Position numbers and translations under genes: made by a program
In this document: positions 9,441 through 17,854 of the stretch, piece after piece
Layout: every line of letters begins with the position of its first letter
Position numbering within the stretch: the stretch's first letter is position 1
The notes under the pieces: model-generated
Told to the model about the DNA's origin: nothing
The model's database searches: none
Seen by the model: the letters and a program-made list of their open reading frames with translations, nothing else
Assembly (NCBI RefSeq): GCF_019793465.1
Contig: NZ_JAILYJ010000014.1
Location: 62,001-126,000, forward strand
DNA length: 64,000 bases
Direction of reading: 5' to 3'
Source of the DNA: Rhizobium croatiense
GTDB lineage: Bacteria; Pseudomonadota; Alphaproteobacteria; Rhizobiales; Rhizobiaceae

Positions 9441-9455
9441 TGAGCGTTTAACTCA
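9441..9455 (-). promoter_or_regulatory. Predicted iron-responsive operator (IRO box, RirA) upstream of fhuA
   Basis: The 15 bases TGAGCGTTTAACTCA fit the TGA-N9-TCA core of the rhizobial iron-responsive operator. The core is palindromic, so it reads the same on both strands. It sits 55 bases upstream of the fhuA ATG in AT-richer DNA, where a promoter is expected. RirA control of siderophore uptake genes is known in Rhizobium and Sinorhizobium; use of this site is inferred. Confidence 0.6.
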
Positions 9456-9547
9456 ATTTTACCGGCTCGGCTTGTCCGGATCGGGGAAATTTGAACGTTT
9501 TTGGGCAATTCTCCGGCTCGCAAACAATTGCCCGATAACCGTTGCAA

Positions 9548-10438
9548 TTAGGCAAGCTGGGCCTTTTTCCAGCTGGCCGGCGTGCTGCCGACATGCTTGC
9601 GGAAGACGCGGGTGAAATGCGCCTGATCAGCAAAGCCGGTTTCGGCGGCGATCGCGGTCAAGGCATATTCGCTGTCGACGAGCAGGCGCTTGGCCCTGTC
9701 GAGCCGGGCATTTGTCTGCCACTGATGCGGCGCGATGCCGGTCGAAGCCTTGAAGGCATGGCTGAAATGCGATTGCGACAGGCCGGTCAGGCCGGCGAGT
9801 TCCTCGAGGCGGATGTTGCGCAGGCAGTTTTCCTCGATGAAATCGGTGGCGCGGCGAAGTTGCCAGGAGGCCAGCTTGCTGCGTTTGCGCGGCACGGCCT
9901 TGGATAGCTTCAAGACGTCGATGATCAGCGCCAGCGCGAGGCCGTCGCCATAGAGATCATGCAGCGGCTCCGGATTGAGGCATTCGGCGGCGACCAGCTG
10001 CGCCAGCGCCAGCACCCGATCATCGGAAAAGAGAAGCTGCGGGCTTTCGAACCGGCGCGGATCGATATCTTCCATCAGCCGGCGGCCGATCGTGTCGGCG
10101 TCGAAATGGAGATCGAGATGGCGCACCGAATGCACGCCGGTGAGGTCGGCCCAGACTTCCATGCCGGCCGGCACATAGGAGATCGGCCGCTTCTCCGCAT
10201 CCTGAACGGCGCCCTCGGCCTTCGGCGACAGCTTGATGCGCGAATTGCCCGGTCCCCGTTTGTCGAGCATGATAAAGAGCCGCGGATCCCGCGAGACATA
10301 ATAGCCGCCGGCATAAGCGGCGCATTTGACGTCCCAGACATCGGCGACGATGCCGTTCCATTGGCGGCGATGCACGCCGCCAATGACGGAGAAGCCCTGG
10401 ATCTTGTTCTGCATCCGCGGTTGAAACGTCATTTCCAT
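9548..10438 (-). CDS. AraC-family transcriptional regulator next to fhuA
   Basis: A 296-residue regulator. The C-terminal 100 residues carry the two helix-turn-helix motifs of AraC/XylS proteins: IRLEELAGLTGLSQSHFSHAF near residues 217-237 and AIAAETGFADQAHFTRVFRKH near 265-285. The N-terminal part is presumably a ligand-sensing domain. The start uses the first of two ATGs behind a GGAGGCGGAA ribosome-binding site. It ends 161 bases before fhuA, on the same strand. Several AraC proteins beside siderophore receptors activate them in response to the imported ferri-siderophore, so a role in fhuA induction is plausible but not shown by any operator found here. Confidence 0.85.
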   Translation of the reverse strand: MEMTFQPRMQNKIQGFSVIGGVHRRQWNGIVADVWDVKCAAYAGGYYVSRDPRLFIMLDKRGPGNSRIKLSPKAEGAVQDAEKRPISYVPAGMEVWADLTGVHSVRHLDLHFDADTIGRRLMEDIDPRRFESPQLLFSDDRVLALAQLVAAECLNPEPLHDLYGDGLALALIIDVLKLSKAVPRKRSKLASWQLRRATDFIEENCLRNIRLEELAGLTGLSQSHFSHAFKASTGIAPHQWQTNARLDRAKRLLVDSEYALTAIAAETGFADQAHFTRVFRKHVGSTPASWKKAQLA

Positions 10439-10562
10439 TTCCGCCTCCGGCCAAGCGGCGGGAGATAAACCTTCAATTAATACTCAAGTTTATTACAGCA
10501 GGCGGAACCGGATGACAATCACCGAATGAGGTCCGGATCCGGGAACGGCAAGCCGCGACCGA

Positions 10563-11321
10563 TCAGGGCTTCGACACCGAGAAACGGAGTTGGCTGTCGC
10601 CGAAGAGGATATCGATCTCGCCTGGCTCCGCCAGTTCGATCGCGCCGCTCAACGTGCCCGTGGTGATCAGCGCGCCTGCCCTCAGCGATGTCTCCGGGCG
10701 CAGGCCGTCATTGGCGTAATCGACGAGCCAGGCGAGAACGTCGCCCTTCGGGTGCTGCGCCGGACCATCATAGATCGTGCGGCCGGCATGGGTGACCTTG
10801 AGCGGCGTGCCGGCGGCGGTATCGACAGCGCTTTTGTCGAGCTTCGGGCCAAGTACATAGCCGCTATTGCCGAGGCGGTCTGATGTAAACAGCAGAAAGG
10901 AGATGCTGCCGCTTTCCCTGACCGCGCTGACCAGCAGCTCGGCGCCGAGATGGGCAGCCGAGATCGCCTCGACCACTTCGGCGCGGCTATAGGCAGTGCC
11001 GGTGCGGATCGGCAGATCCTTGCCGAGGCGCACGGCGATCTCGGTTTCGAACTTCATGCCCGGATACCAGGGGATGCTCGCGCCCGAGGCGGCTTCGGCA
11101 TAGGGATGCAGCGGACCGGTGACCGCCTGACCCTGCGGCGAGACCGTCACCTTCCAGGCATTGCTGGAAATACCGTCGGCCGCAGTCAGGAAATTCTGCG
11201 CCTCCATCGCCTGATGCAGGTCGGCCGGCAGCGCGAAAGTGCCGGTTTCCTCCTGTCGGCCGGCCTGGCGCAGGCTGTGCAGTCTGGCCGCAAGGGCGCG
11301 TGGATCGAATGCCTCTGTCAT
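10563..11321 (-). CDS. 2-keto-4-pentenoate hydratase-like protein (MhpD/FAH superfamily)
   Basis: A 252-residue protein of the fumarylacetoacetate-hydrolase superfamily, MhpD/hydratase branch. It has a conserved FETEIAVRLGKDLP segment (acidic metal ligands, about residues 92-105), a hydratase-like centre (SAAHLGAELLVS) and a glycine-rich end (RAGALITTGTLSGAIELAEPGE). Hydratases of this branch add water to 2-hydroxypenta-2,4-dienoate-type acids in meta-cleavage pathways; the substrate here is unknown. The ATG at 11321 is chosen because GGAGACAGC lies directly before it; a frame-open extension to 11354 has no better site. It follows rhaK by 89 bases on the same strand and might be read through from the rha operon, though no link to rhamnose is evident. 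Confidence 0.75.
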   Translation of the reverse strand: MTEAFDPRALAARLHSLRQAGRQEETGTFALPADLHQAMEAQNFLTAADGISSNAWKVTVSPQGQAVTGPLHPYAEAASGASIPWYPGMKFETEIAVRLGKDLPIRTGTAYSRAEVVEAISAAHLGAELLVSAVRESGSISFLLFTSDRLGNSGYVLGPKLDKSAVDTAAGTPLKVTHAGRTIYDGPAQHPKGDVLAWLVDYANDGLRPETSLRAGALITTGTLSGAIELAEPGEIDILFGDSQLRFSVSKP

Positions 11322-11410
11322 GCTGTCTCCTCGAGCTGATTTTCGAGGTGGCACACTAGCGGCAGGGCAGCAATGAACAAGTGGGTCTTGGGCCGAAGTT
11401 GGAAAAGCTC

Positions 11411-12790
11411 TTATTCCATCGCCGCGTACCAGCGATCGCGATAGGCGGCGAGCTCCGCTATTTCGGCCGGCGGAACATGCGTCTCGGCTCCGGATACCGG
11501 CCGGATGCCGGTGAGAAGGGCAGCACCCTGGCTGGTGCCGGTCGAGCCGGGAAGGGCGAGGACCTCGCGGCCGACAAGGGCGGCAAGCAGCTTCAGATAG
11601 ATCTCGTTGAGCGCAAAGGGCCCTTCGACGATGACCGGACCTTTGGCGCCGATCAGTTCGAGGCAGGCATCGGTCATCAGAGCGAGATAGAGGCAGGTGG
11701 CGGCATGCCGCTCCTCGCGGCTCGCCTCTTCAGCGCCGATCCAACGGCTGGTCTTTCCCGGAAAGGGTCCGGAACCGGGGGCGATGTTGGGCAGCAGCAT
11801 CATGCCCTTTTCGATGACGGGGCCGATCGCCGCCTGGGCCGCCTTTTCGTCGACAGGGCCGATTTCGGCCGACAGGATCTCGAATTCCCGCCCGCCCATG
11901 AAACGCGAGGAGGGGACGGCCCGGCCATAGGCATCGACATTGGCGAGCGCATCGCGTTTGGCATCGAGGTGATCGAGATCGCCGCCGACGCCGAAATTGA
12001 TGACCCAGGTGCCCGTGGAGACGACGGCGAAGGGGGCCTCGCGATGGACGAGATGCGGTAGCAGCGAGGCGTTGGAATCGTGAATGCCGCAATACACCGG
12101 CACGGGGGCTGCGAGCCCAAGCTCCGCGGCAATCTCGGGCAGCACCGGGCCGAGCGCATCGAAGGCGGAGCGGATCGGCGCCATCAGCGCGCGGATGCCG
12201 AGCCTGTCGACGAGCGAGGAATAGCAGCCCGCCCTGGGATTCCAGAGGTCGGTGTGGCAGCCGAGCGAGGTCAGCTCGCTGGCGGCAACACCCGTCAGCC
12301 GCGCCGTCCAATATTGCGCATAGGTGAGGATGGTCGCCACCTCAGCGAACGCCTCGGGAAAGGCGGTTCTCTGGTAATGCAGCTGTGCGCCGACATTGAG
12401 GCCCATCGAAAGGCGCGGCGAGAAGGTCTCGTTGAAGGAGGGGCGCAAGGCCGTATAGGCATCGCGGATCACTTGCGGATATTCGTGTTCATAGTCGATC
12501 ACAGGCATGGCGAGCTGACCGTCCCGATCGAGCAGCGCGGCGGCGGCGCCATGGGTGGTGATCGAGATGGCGTCGAAGCCTGTTTCCCGCGCCAGCGTCT
12601 TCAGGGCATCGAGCGCGAAGGACCAGAGAGCCTCTATATCGTAATGCGGGTAGGGACCGGTCTTGATCGTAACGTTCGGCCGTTTCAGGACGGCGATCTC
12701 GGCGCCCGTCCCGCTGTCGAGAACGACGACCTTGGCATTGGTCTTGCCGATGTCGAGAACGGCGATGCGGCGATAAGAAGTTGCGGTCAT
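11411..12790 (-). CDS. rhaK: L-rhamnose kinase RhaK (FGGY family)
   Basis: A 459-residue sugar kinase. The phosphate-1 motif AVLDIGKTNAKVVVLD is near residues 9-24, the central FGGY-type aspartate region and the adenosine segment GASASIP-like GSTGTSQGAALLTG near 425-438. It phosphorylates a rhamnose-pathway sugar in the cytoplasm. In R. leguminosarum the RhaK kinase is also reported to be needed for activity of the RhaSTPQ importer, which is unusual for an ABC sugar system. The start is the ATG at 12790, overlapping the rhaU stop by 4 bases (ATGA), so translation is coupled; an upstream open-frame extension lies inside rhaU. Last recognised gene of the rhaRSTPQUK transcript. Confidence 0.92.
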   Translation of the reverse strand: MTATSYRRIAVLDIGKTNAKVVVLDSGTGAEIAVLKRPNVTIKTGPYPHYDIEALWSFALDALKTLARETGFDAISITTHGAAAALLDRDGQLAMPVIDYEHEYPQVIRDAYTALRPSFNETFSPRLSMGLNVGAQLHYQRTAFPEAFAEVATILTYAQYWTARLTGVAASELTSLGCHTDLWNPRAGCYSSLVDRLGIRALMAPIRSAFDALGPVLPEIAAELGLAAPVPVYCGIHDSNASLLPHLVHREAPFAVVSTGTWVINFGVGGDLDHLDAKRDALANVDAYGRAVPSSRFMGGREFEILSAEIGPVDEKAAQAAIGPVIEKGMMLLPNIAPGSGPFPGKTSRWIGAEEASREERHAATCLYLALMTDACLELIGAKGPVIVEGPFALNEIYLKLLAALVGREVLALPGSTGTSQGAALLTGIRPVSGAETHVPPAEIAELAAYRDRWYAAME

Positions 12791-13107
12791 GGCATATGGA
12801 AGAGGGTGACGAGATCGCTTTGCACAGGCGAATTGTCCGGATTCGTCGCCATGATATCGGCCATATGCGCCCACCATTTCTTCATGACGGGATGCTCCGG
12901 CAGGCTCGCCATCGTGTGGTCCTTCGGCCGCGTCAACACGCCGAACAGCGTGTTGGTTTCGCGGTCGAGATGGATGGAATAGTCGCTGGCGCCGGACTGG
13001 TGCAGGAGATCGACCAGTTCCGGCCAGATCTCGTCGTGTCGCTTGCGGTATTCGGCTTCCATGCCGGGATTGAGCTGCATCTTGAAGGCGTGTTTTTCTG
13101 TGGTCAT
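12787..13107 (-). CDS. rhaU: L-rhamnose mutarotase RhaU
   Basis: A 106-residue RhaM/RhaU-type mutarotase that interconverts the alpha and beta anomers of L-rhamnose. The small dimeric alpha/beta-barrel fold is recognised from KMQLNPGMEAEYRKRHDEIW (residues 9-28, His24 as the likely catalytic residue) and the tryptophan-containing KKWWAHMADIM segment. Length is normal for the family. It overlaps rhaQ and rhaK by 4 bases each (ATGA junctions), placing it in the middle of a translationally coupled series. RhaU homologues were first defined as mutarotases in R. leguminosarum. Confidence 0.95.
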   Translation of the reverse strand: MTTEKHAFKMQLNPGMEAEYRKRHDEIWPELVDLLHQSGASDYSIHLDRETNTLFGVLTRPKDHTMASLPEHPVMKKWWAHMADIMATNPDNSPVQSDLVTLFHMP

Positions 13108-14114
13108 CGGGAGCTCATGAGCTTGATGCGGCGGGCGATGATCGGGATGGCGATGGTGATGATGAGCAGCAGGCCGATGAAGATCGACATGACGATGCCG
13201 GGCACATTCAACAGACCGAGGCCGAAGGTGACGAGGCCCATGACGAAGGCGGCGATGACGACGCCGCCGATCCTGCCCGAGCCGCCGAGGATCGAGATGC
13301 CGCCGAGCACGACCATGGTGACAACCTCGAGTTCCCAGCCCTGGGCGATCGACGGCCGGGTCGAGCCGAGGCGCGAGGTCAGGCAGACCGCGGCGACACC
13401 GCTCATGATGCCGGTCAGCAGGAAGAGGATGAATTTGACCCGCTCGACCGGGATGCCGGAGAAGCGGGCAGCGAAGTCGTTATTGCCGATCGCATAGACC
13501 TGTCGGCCGAAATTCGTCGCATGCAGCAGGATGGCGAAGAGGATCGCCACGACGATGAAGAGCACGAATTCGAAGGAAAAGACCCAGTATACGTAACCCT
13601 GACCGAAATAGGCGAAATCGGCGGGGTATTTGCCATAGGCCTGGTCGCCGAGCACGATATAGGAAATGCCGCGGAAAAGGCTCATCGTGCCGATAGTGAC
13701 GACGATCGACGGCAGTTTCAGCACGGAGACGAGCACACCGTTGAAGATACCGCAGGCAAGGCCGGTGCCAATGCCGATCAGCACAAGGCCGGGCGTGCCG
13801 ATGCCGGCTTGAGCTGCCGCTCCCATCGCCGTCGAGGCGAGCGCGATGATCGCGGCAACCGAGAGGTCGATCTCGCCCGAGATGACGAGCAGCGCCATGG
13901 CGAAGGCAATCATCGCCTTTTCGGTGAAATTGAAGGTCGCGTCCGAGAGGTTCCAGGCATCGAGGAAATAGGGCGAAGCCAGCGAATTGAAAATGAAGAT
14001 CAGGACGGCGACGCCAAAGAGCAGCACTTCCCAGCTTGCGATAATGCGGCGGAAAGGTGTGCCGAGGCGGTCGGGGATGACCCGCTTTTCGGACGGCGTG
14101 GAAACGGCGCTCAT
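13104..14114 (-). CDS. rhaQ: Rhamnose ABC transporter permease RhaQ
   Basis: A 336-residue CUT2-family (ribose-type) inner-membrane permease with about 8-10 hydrophobic segments. Recognisable signatures are GEIDLSVAAIIALASTAMG (about residues 85-103) and the loop VVTMVVLGGISILGGSG near 265-281, both typical of RbsC-like permeases. It pairs with RhaP to form the membrane channel. The true start is the ATG at 14114, overlapping the rhaP stop by 4 bases. The frame stays open far upstream to 14693, but that extension is antisense-like sequence within rhaP with arginine-rich, non-membrane composition. Confidence 0.92.
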   Translation of the reverse strand: MSAVSTPSEKRVIPDRLGTPFRRIIASWEVLLFGVAVLIFIFNSLASPYFLDAWNLSDATFNFTEKAMIAFAMALLVISGEIDLSVAAIIALASTAMGAAAQAGIGTPGLVLIGIGTGLACGIFNGVLVSVLKLPSIVVTIGTMSLFRGISYIVLGDQAYGKYPADFAYFGQGYVYWVFSFEFVLFIVVAILFAILLHATNFGRQVYAIGNNDFAARFSGIPVERVKFILFLLTGIMSGVAAVCLTSRLGSTRPSIAQGWELEVVTMVVLGGISILGGSGRIGGVVIAAFVMGLVTFGLGLLNVPGIVMSIFIGLLLIITIAIPIIARRIKLMSSR

Positions 14115-15112
14115 GCTGCGGCCTCCGTTCTGGTGTCGGCTGCGGCGCGGTCGCGCAGGATGATGCGGCCACGGTTGCGCTCGCGCCGGGCGTTGAAGGC
14201 GACGGCGAGGATGATGACGGTGCCTGATATCGCCATTTGCGTGAAGGGTGAAATACCGATGACCGGCAGCGCATTCTTGATAACGCCGAGGAAGAGCGCG
14301 CCGAGGACCGTGCCGGCGACCGAGCCGACGCCGCCCGCAATCGAAATGCCGCCAATGACGCAGGCGGCAACACTGTCGAGTTCGAAACCGTTGGCGATAT
14401 CGACATAGGCGACAGCATAACGCGACACCCACAGATAGCTCGCGAGACCCGCCAAGGCACCCGAGAGGACGAAGGCCAGGAATTTCGTCCGGCCCGTATC
14501 GATGCCGGCATAGACCGCCGCGGTCGGATTGCCGCCGATCGCATAGGCCGAACGGCCGAACTGGCTGTAGCGCAGCAACATGTACATCAGCGCGACGATA
14601 ATGATCGCGACCCAACTCAGCACCGGCAGGCCGAGGATCGGCGTACGGGGAACGGCGAGGAAGGTCGGCGTCATCTGATGCGCGTTGACCCAAGCTCCGC
14701 CAGAGAGCACGAAGGCCATGCCGCGATAGATGGTGAGCGTGCCGAGCGTCACGACGATCGGCGGGATCTCAAGGCGCCAGACGAGGAAGCCGTTGATCGT
14801 GCCGAGTGCCGCGCCGATGACGATCGCGGCGAGGATGAGCACGGCGAGCGGTAGGCCGGGATATGCGGCGTTCATCATCGCGATCGCCATGCCGGTGAAG
14901 GCGAGATTGGCGGCGACCGACAGGTCGATCGATTTCGTCAGGATCACCGTCATCTGCGCCAGCGCCAGGATGATCAGGATGGAGGTATCGTTGAAGATGC
15001 CGGCGAGATTGTCCGGCGTTGCGAAATCGGCTGCCCGCGTCGAGAAGATCGCGATCATCACGACGATGATGAGGAACAGCAGGGTTTCGCGTTTTCTGAT
15101 CAGTCTTGCCAT
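14111..15112 (-). CDS. rhaP: Rhamnose ABC transporter permease RhaP
   Basis: A 333-residue CUT2-family permease, partner of RhaQ. It has the family motif SIDLSVAANLAFTGMAIAM (about residues 62-80) and CVIGGISIAGGVGSVAGTVLGA near 230-251. An N-terminal arginine-rich start (MARLIRKRETL) precedes the first hydrophobic helix. It starts 9 bases after the rhaT stop and overlaps rhaQ by 4 bases. Having two different permease genes, instead of one used as a homodimer, is the usual rha arrangement of R. leguminosarum. Confidence 0.92.
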   Translation of the reverse strand: MARLIRKRETLLFLIIVVMIAIFSTRAADFATPDNLAGIFNDTSILIILALAQMTVILTKSIDLSVAANLAFTGMAIAMMNAAYPGLPLAVLILAAIVIGAALGTINGFLVWRLEIPPIVVTLGTLTIYRGMAFVLSGGAWVNAHQMTPTFLAVPRTPILGLPVLSWVAIIIVALMYMLLRYSQFGRSAYAIGGNPTAAVYAGIDTGRTKFLAFVLSGALAGLASYLWVSRYAVAYVDIANGFELDSVAACVIGGISIAGGVGSVAGTVLGALFLGVIKNALPVIGISPFTQMAISGTVIILAVAFNARRERNRGRIILRDRAAADTRTEAAA

Positions 15113-15121
15113 GCTTTTACC

Positions 15122-16654
15122 TCATGCATTGCCGGTGGCGGCGCGCACCAGTGATTCCGGCGACAGTTCGGCGCGTTCGAAAATTCCGGCCGAGAGGCCT
15201 TCCTTCATGACGAGGACACGGTCGGACATGCCGATGATCTCCGGCAGTTCGGACGAAACCATGATGATCGACAGGCCTTCGGCGGCGAGTTCGCTGATGA
15301 AGCCGTGCACGGCCGCCTTCGAGCCGATATCGATGCCCTTTGTCGGTTCGTCGAGGATGATGACCTTCGGCGCCGTCGCCAGCCATTTGCCGATGACGAC
15401 CTTCTGCTGGTTGCCGCCCGACAGCGTGCCGACCGGCACGGAAAGGGCGGCGGCGCGCAGATCCAGCCGCTCGGCATATTTGCGGGCCAGCGCGAATTCG
15501 TTCGCCGCCCTGAGGAAGCCGTGGCGCGAAGTGCGGGCGAGCGAAGGCAGCGTCATGTTCTGGAAGATCGGCATCGGCAGCGCCAGACCATGGCGGCCGC
15601 GTTCCTCCGGCACATAGACGATGCCGGCGCGGATCGCGTCCTGCGGCGAATGGATGGTGATCTCGCGGCCTTCGAGCATCATCGTGCCGGAAAGCGGCTT
15701 GGTGATGCCGAAGAGCGATTGCGACAGTTCCGAGCGGCCGGCGCCGATGAGGCCGTACACGCCGAGAATCTCGCCCTTGCGCAGGGTGAAGGAAATGTCG
15801 CGAAATTCGGTGCGGTGGCTGTAGTTGCGGATCTCCAGCACCGGGCCACCGATGGCAACATCGATTTTCGGAAAGACGTTCTCGACGTCGCGGCCCACCA
15901 TCATCCGGACGATCTCGTCCTGCGGCGTGTCCTTGAGCCGCCCCTGGCCGACGGCCCGACCGTCGCGGAAGACGACGAAATCGTCGGCGATTTCGTAAAG
16001 CTCGTCGAACTTGTGGCTGATGAAGAGGATCGCCTTGCCCTGGTCCTTCAGGCCCCGGACGATCCGGAACAGATCGTCGATCTCCTTGCGGGAAAGGGCG
16101 GCCGTCGGTTCGTCCATGATGACGATGCGGGCCTCGATCGACAGCGCGCGGGCAATCGCCACCAGGTGACGCTGCGCAATGGAGAGGTCCTTCAGCCGGA
16201 TGGTCGGATCGATATTGCTTTCAAGCGCAGTCAGCAGCGTTTTCGAGCGGCCGTTCATCGCCTGCCAGTCGATGGTGCGCAGGCGCGTGCGCGGCGCATG
16301 GCCGAGGAAGATGTTTTCGGCAACCGTCAGCTCGTCGAAAAGCACGGTTTCCTGATGGATGGCGGTGACGCCGGCATCGATCGCCGCCTGGGCGCTGGCA
16401 AAACTCGTCGGCCGGCCGTCGACCAGGATCTCGCCTTCGTTCGGCCGGTAGATGCCGGTCAGGATCTTGACGAGCGTCGATTTGCCGGCGCCGTTTTCGC
16501 CGATCAGTGCGGTCACTGTGCCGGGATGAAGGGCGATGCTGACGTTGTCGAGCGCCTTCACGCCGGGAAAGATCTGGGAGATTCCGCGCATTTCCAGAAT
16601 GGCGGGCGCGTCTGGCATGGGGCTCGTTTCGTGCTTTTGCGTTGCGGCGTGCAT
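15122..16654 (-). CDS. rhaT: Rhamnose ABC transporter ATPase RhaT (two ABC domains)
   Basis: A 510-residue CUT2-type ATPase made of two fused nucleotide-binding domains, like RbsA. The first domain has Walker A GENGAGKS at residues 52-59 and Walker B VIMDEPTAALS. The second has a degenerate Walker A (GLIGAGRSELSQ), an intact signature LSGGNQQK and Walker B VIILDEPTKGID, the usual asymmetry of the family. The ATG at 16654 is preferred because AAGGTG lies 9 bases upstream; an ATG at 16618 is possible but poorly supported. It is separated from rhaS by a 158-base gap filled with a palindromic element. Confidence 0.92.
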   Translation of the reverse strand: MHAATQKHETSPMPDAPAILEMRGISQIFPGVKALDNVSIALHPGTVTALIGENGAGKSTLVKILTGIYRPNEGEILVDGRPTSFASAQAAIDAGVTAIHQETVLFDELTVAENIFLGHAPRTRLRTIDWQAMNGRSKTLLTALESNIDPTIRLKDLSIAQRHLVAIARALSIEARIVIMDEPTAALSRKEIDDLFRIVRGLKDQGKAILFISHKFDELYEIADDFVVFRDGRAVGQGRLKDTPQDEIVRMMVGRDVENVFPKIDVAIGGPVLEIRNYSHRTEFRDISFTLRKGEILGVYGLIGAGRSELSQSLFGITKPLSGTMMLEGREITIHSPQDAIRAGIVYVPEERGRHGLALPMPIFQNMTLPSLARTSRHGFLRAANEFALARKYAERLDLRAAALSVPVGTLSGGNQQKVVIGKWLATAPKVIILDEPTKGIDIGSKAAVHGFISELAAEGLSIIMVSSELPEIIGMSDRVLVMKEGLSAGIFERAELSPESLVRAATGNA

Positions 16655-16674
16655 TGTTCGTTTCACCTTGAAAA

Positions 16675-16805
16675 CCCCTCCCCAACCCCTCCCCACAAGG
16701 GGGAGGGGCTTGACCCACCGCGATGCCGAGGCTCGCGATGGGCGGGGCGTTGCTTCAGATTATCTCCCCCTTGTGGGGGAGATGGCCGGCAGGCCAGAAG
16801 GGGTC
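16675..16805. repeat. RIME-like palindromic intergenic element between rhaS and rhaT
   Basis: About 130 bases with two strong hairpins. The first has 9-base arms CCCCTCCCC/GGGGAGGGG (16686-16708); the second CTCCCCC/GGGGGAG around TTGT (16764-16781), followed by TGGCC-ggca-GGCCA (16783-16796). The two hairpins are also inverted copies of each other (CCCCACAAGGGGG against CCCCCTTGTGGGGG), so the whole element can fold end to end. This two-palindrome layout resembles the rhizobial intergenic mosaic elements (RIME); assignment is by recall. In this position it could stabilise the 3' end of rhaS mRNA. Confidence 0.65.
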
Positions 16806-16812
16806 TTAACGA

Positions 16813-17808
16813 TCAGAAGACCTTGGAGAACTGGTCGATGTTCGAAGCATTGTAGACGAAGGGATCGGCCATGGCGGCTTCGCCGTTGTCGCCGACCTTG
16901 ATCTTGCCCATGCGGCCGGCATTGATCTCGCTGCCCGGCTTGCCGTCGGTCTCGCCCTTGACGAGGCGATAGGCGATCTGGGTTGCGGAATAGCCGAGAT
17001 CGATCGGGTTCCAGATGGCGAATTCCTTCGTGGCGCCCGACTTGATCGCGCCGGCCATTTCGGACGGCAGGCCGAGACCGGTGACATAGACCTTACCGAC
17101 GAGACCCTTGTCTTCGACGACCTTGGAGGCGGCGAGAACGCCGACCGTCGTCGGAGCGACGATGACCTTGACGTTCGGGTTCGACTTCAAGAGGCCTTCG
17201 GCTTCACGATAGGACTTGTCCGAGAGGTCGTCGCCGTAAACCGTGGTGACGAGGTTAAGGCCCGGGAAGTCCTTGAGCTGCTTCTTCATCTGGTCGATCC
17301 AGATGTTCTGGTTGGTCGAGGTGGTGGTTGCCGACAGGATGGCGAAGTCACCCTTGCCGCCTTCCAGATGATCCTTGGCGAGCGTCAGGCACATCTTGCC
17401 GATCAGTTCGTTGGACGAGGGGTTGAGCTGCAGGATGCGGCCTTCCGGTGCGACGCCGGAATCCCAGGAGATGACCTTGATGCCGCGCTGGGTCGCCTTC
17501 TTCAGCGCCGGAACGAGCGCGTCCGGATCGTTGGCCGAGACGGCGATGGCATCGACGCCCTGGGCGATCAGCGAGTTGATGACTTCGATCTGGCCTTCGG
17601 CCGTCGTCGACGTCGGACCGGTGTAGATGACCTCGACGCCGCCGAGTTCCTTGGCGGCTTCCTGGGCGCCCTTGTTGGCGGCGTCGAAGAAGCCGTTGCC
17701 GAGCGACTTCACGACGAGGCCGATCTTGATGTCCGCGGCGGTTGCCGTGCCGGCCATCATGGCGACGGCGAGCGCGACGCCGAGCGCAAGTGTCTTTGCG
17801 AGTTTCAT
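16813..17808 (-). CDS. rhaS: Rhamnose-binding periplasmic protein RhaS
   Basis: A 331-residue ribose-binding-type (cluster B, CUT2) solute-binding protein. It has a Sec signal MKLAKTLALGVALAVAMM ending at TATAA, then the two-lobed periplasmic sugar-binding fold beginning DIKIGLVVKSLGNGFF and including DAIAVSANDPDALVPAL, VISWDSGV and a late VTGLGLPSEMAGAIKSG. It delivers L-rhamnose to RhaPQ. It starts 46 bases after rhaR in the same direction, with a GGGAGGAAAG ribosome-binding site, and is followed by the palindromic element that may keep its level above that of the transporter subunits. Confidence 0.93.
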   Translation of the reverse strand: MKLAKTLALGVALAVAMMAGTATAADIKIGLVVKSLGNGFFDAANKGAQEAAKELGGVEVIYTGPTSTTAEGQIEVINSLIAQGVDAIAVSANDPDALVPALKKATQRGIKVISWDSGVAPEGRILQLNPSSNELIGKMCLTLAKDHLEGGKGDFAILSATTTSTNQNIWIDQMKKQLKDFPGLNLVTTVYGDDLSDKSYREAEGLLKSNPNVKVIVAPTTVGVLAASKVVEDKGLVGKVYVTGLGLPSEMAGAIKSGATKEFAIWNPIDLGYSATQIAYRLVKGETDGKPGSEINAGRMGKIKVGDNGEAAMADPFVYNASNIDQFSKVF

Positions 17809-17854
17809 GTGCTTTCCTCCCTTAAAGATTAGACTTCCACACCTCGGCGGCGCC

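Noticed and set aside
15305..16855. Plus-strand open frame of 516 codons
   Set aside because: It is antisense to rhaT and runs into the palindromic repeat; rhaT has complete ABC motifs.
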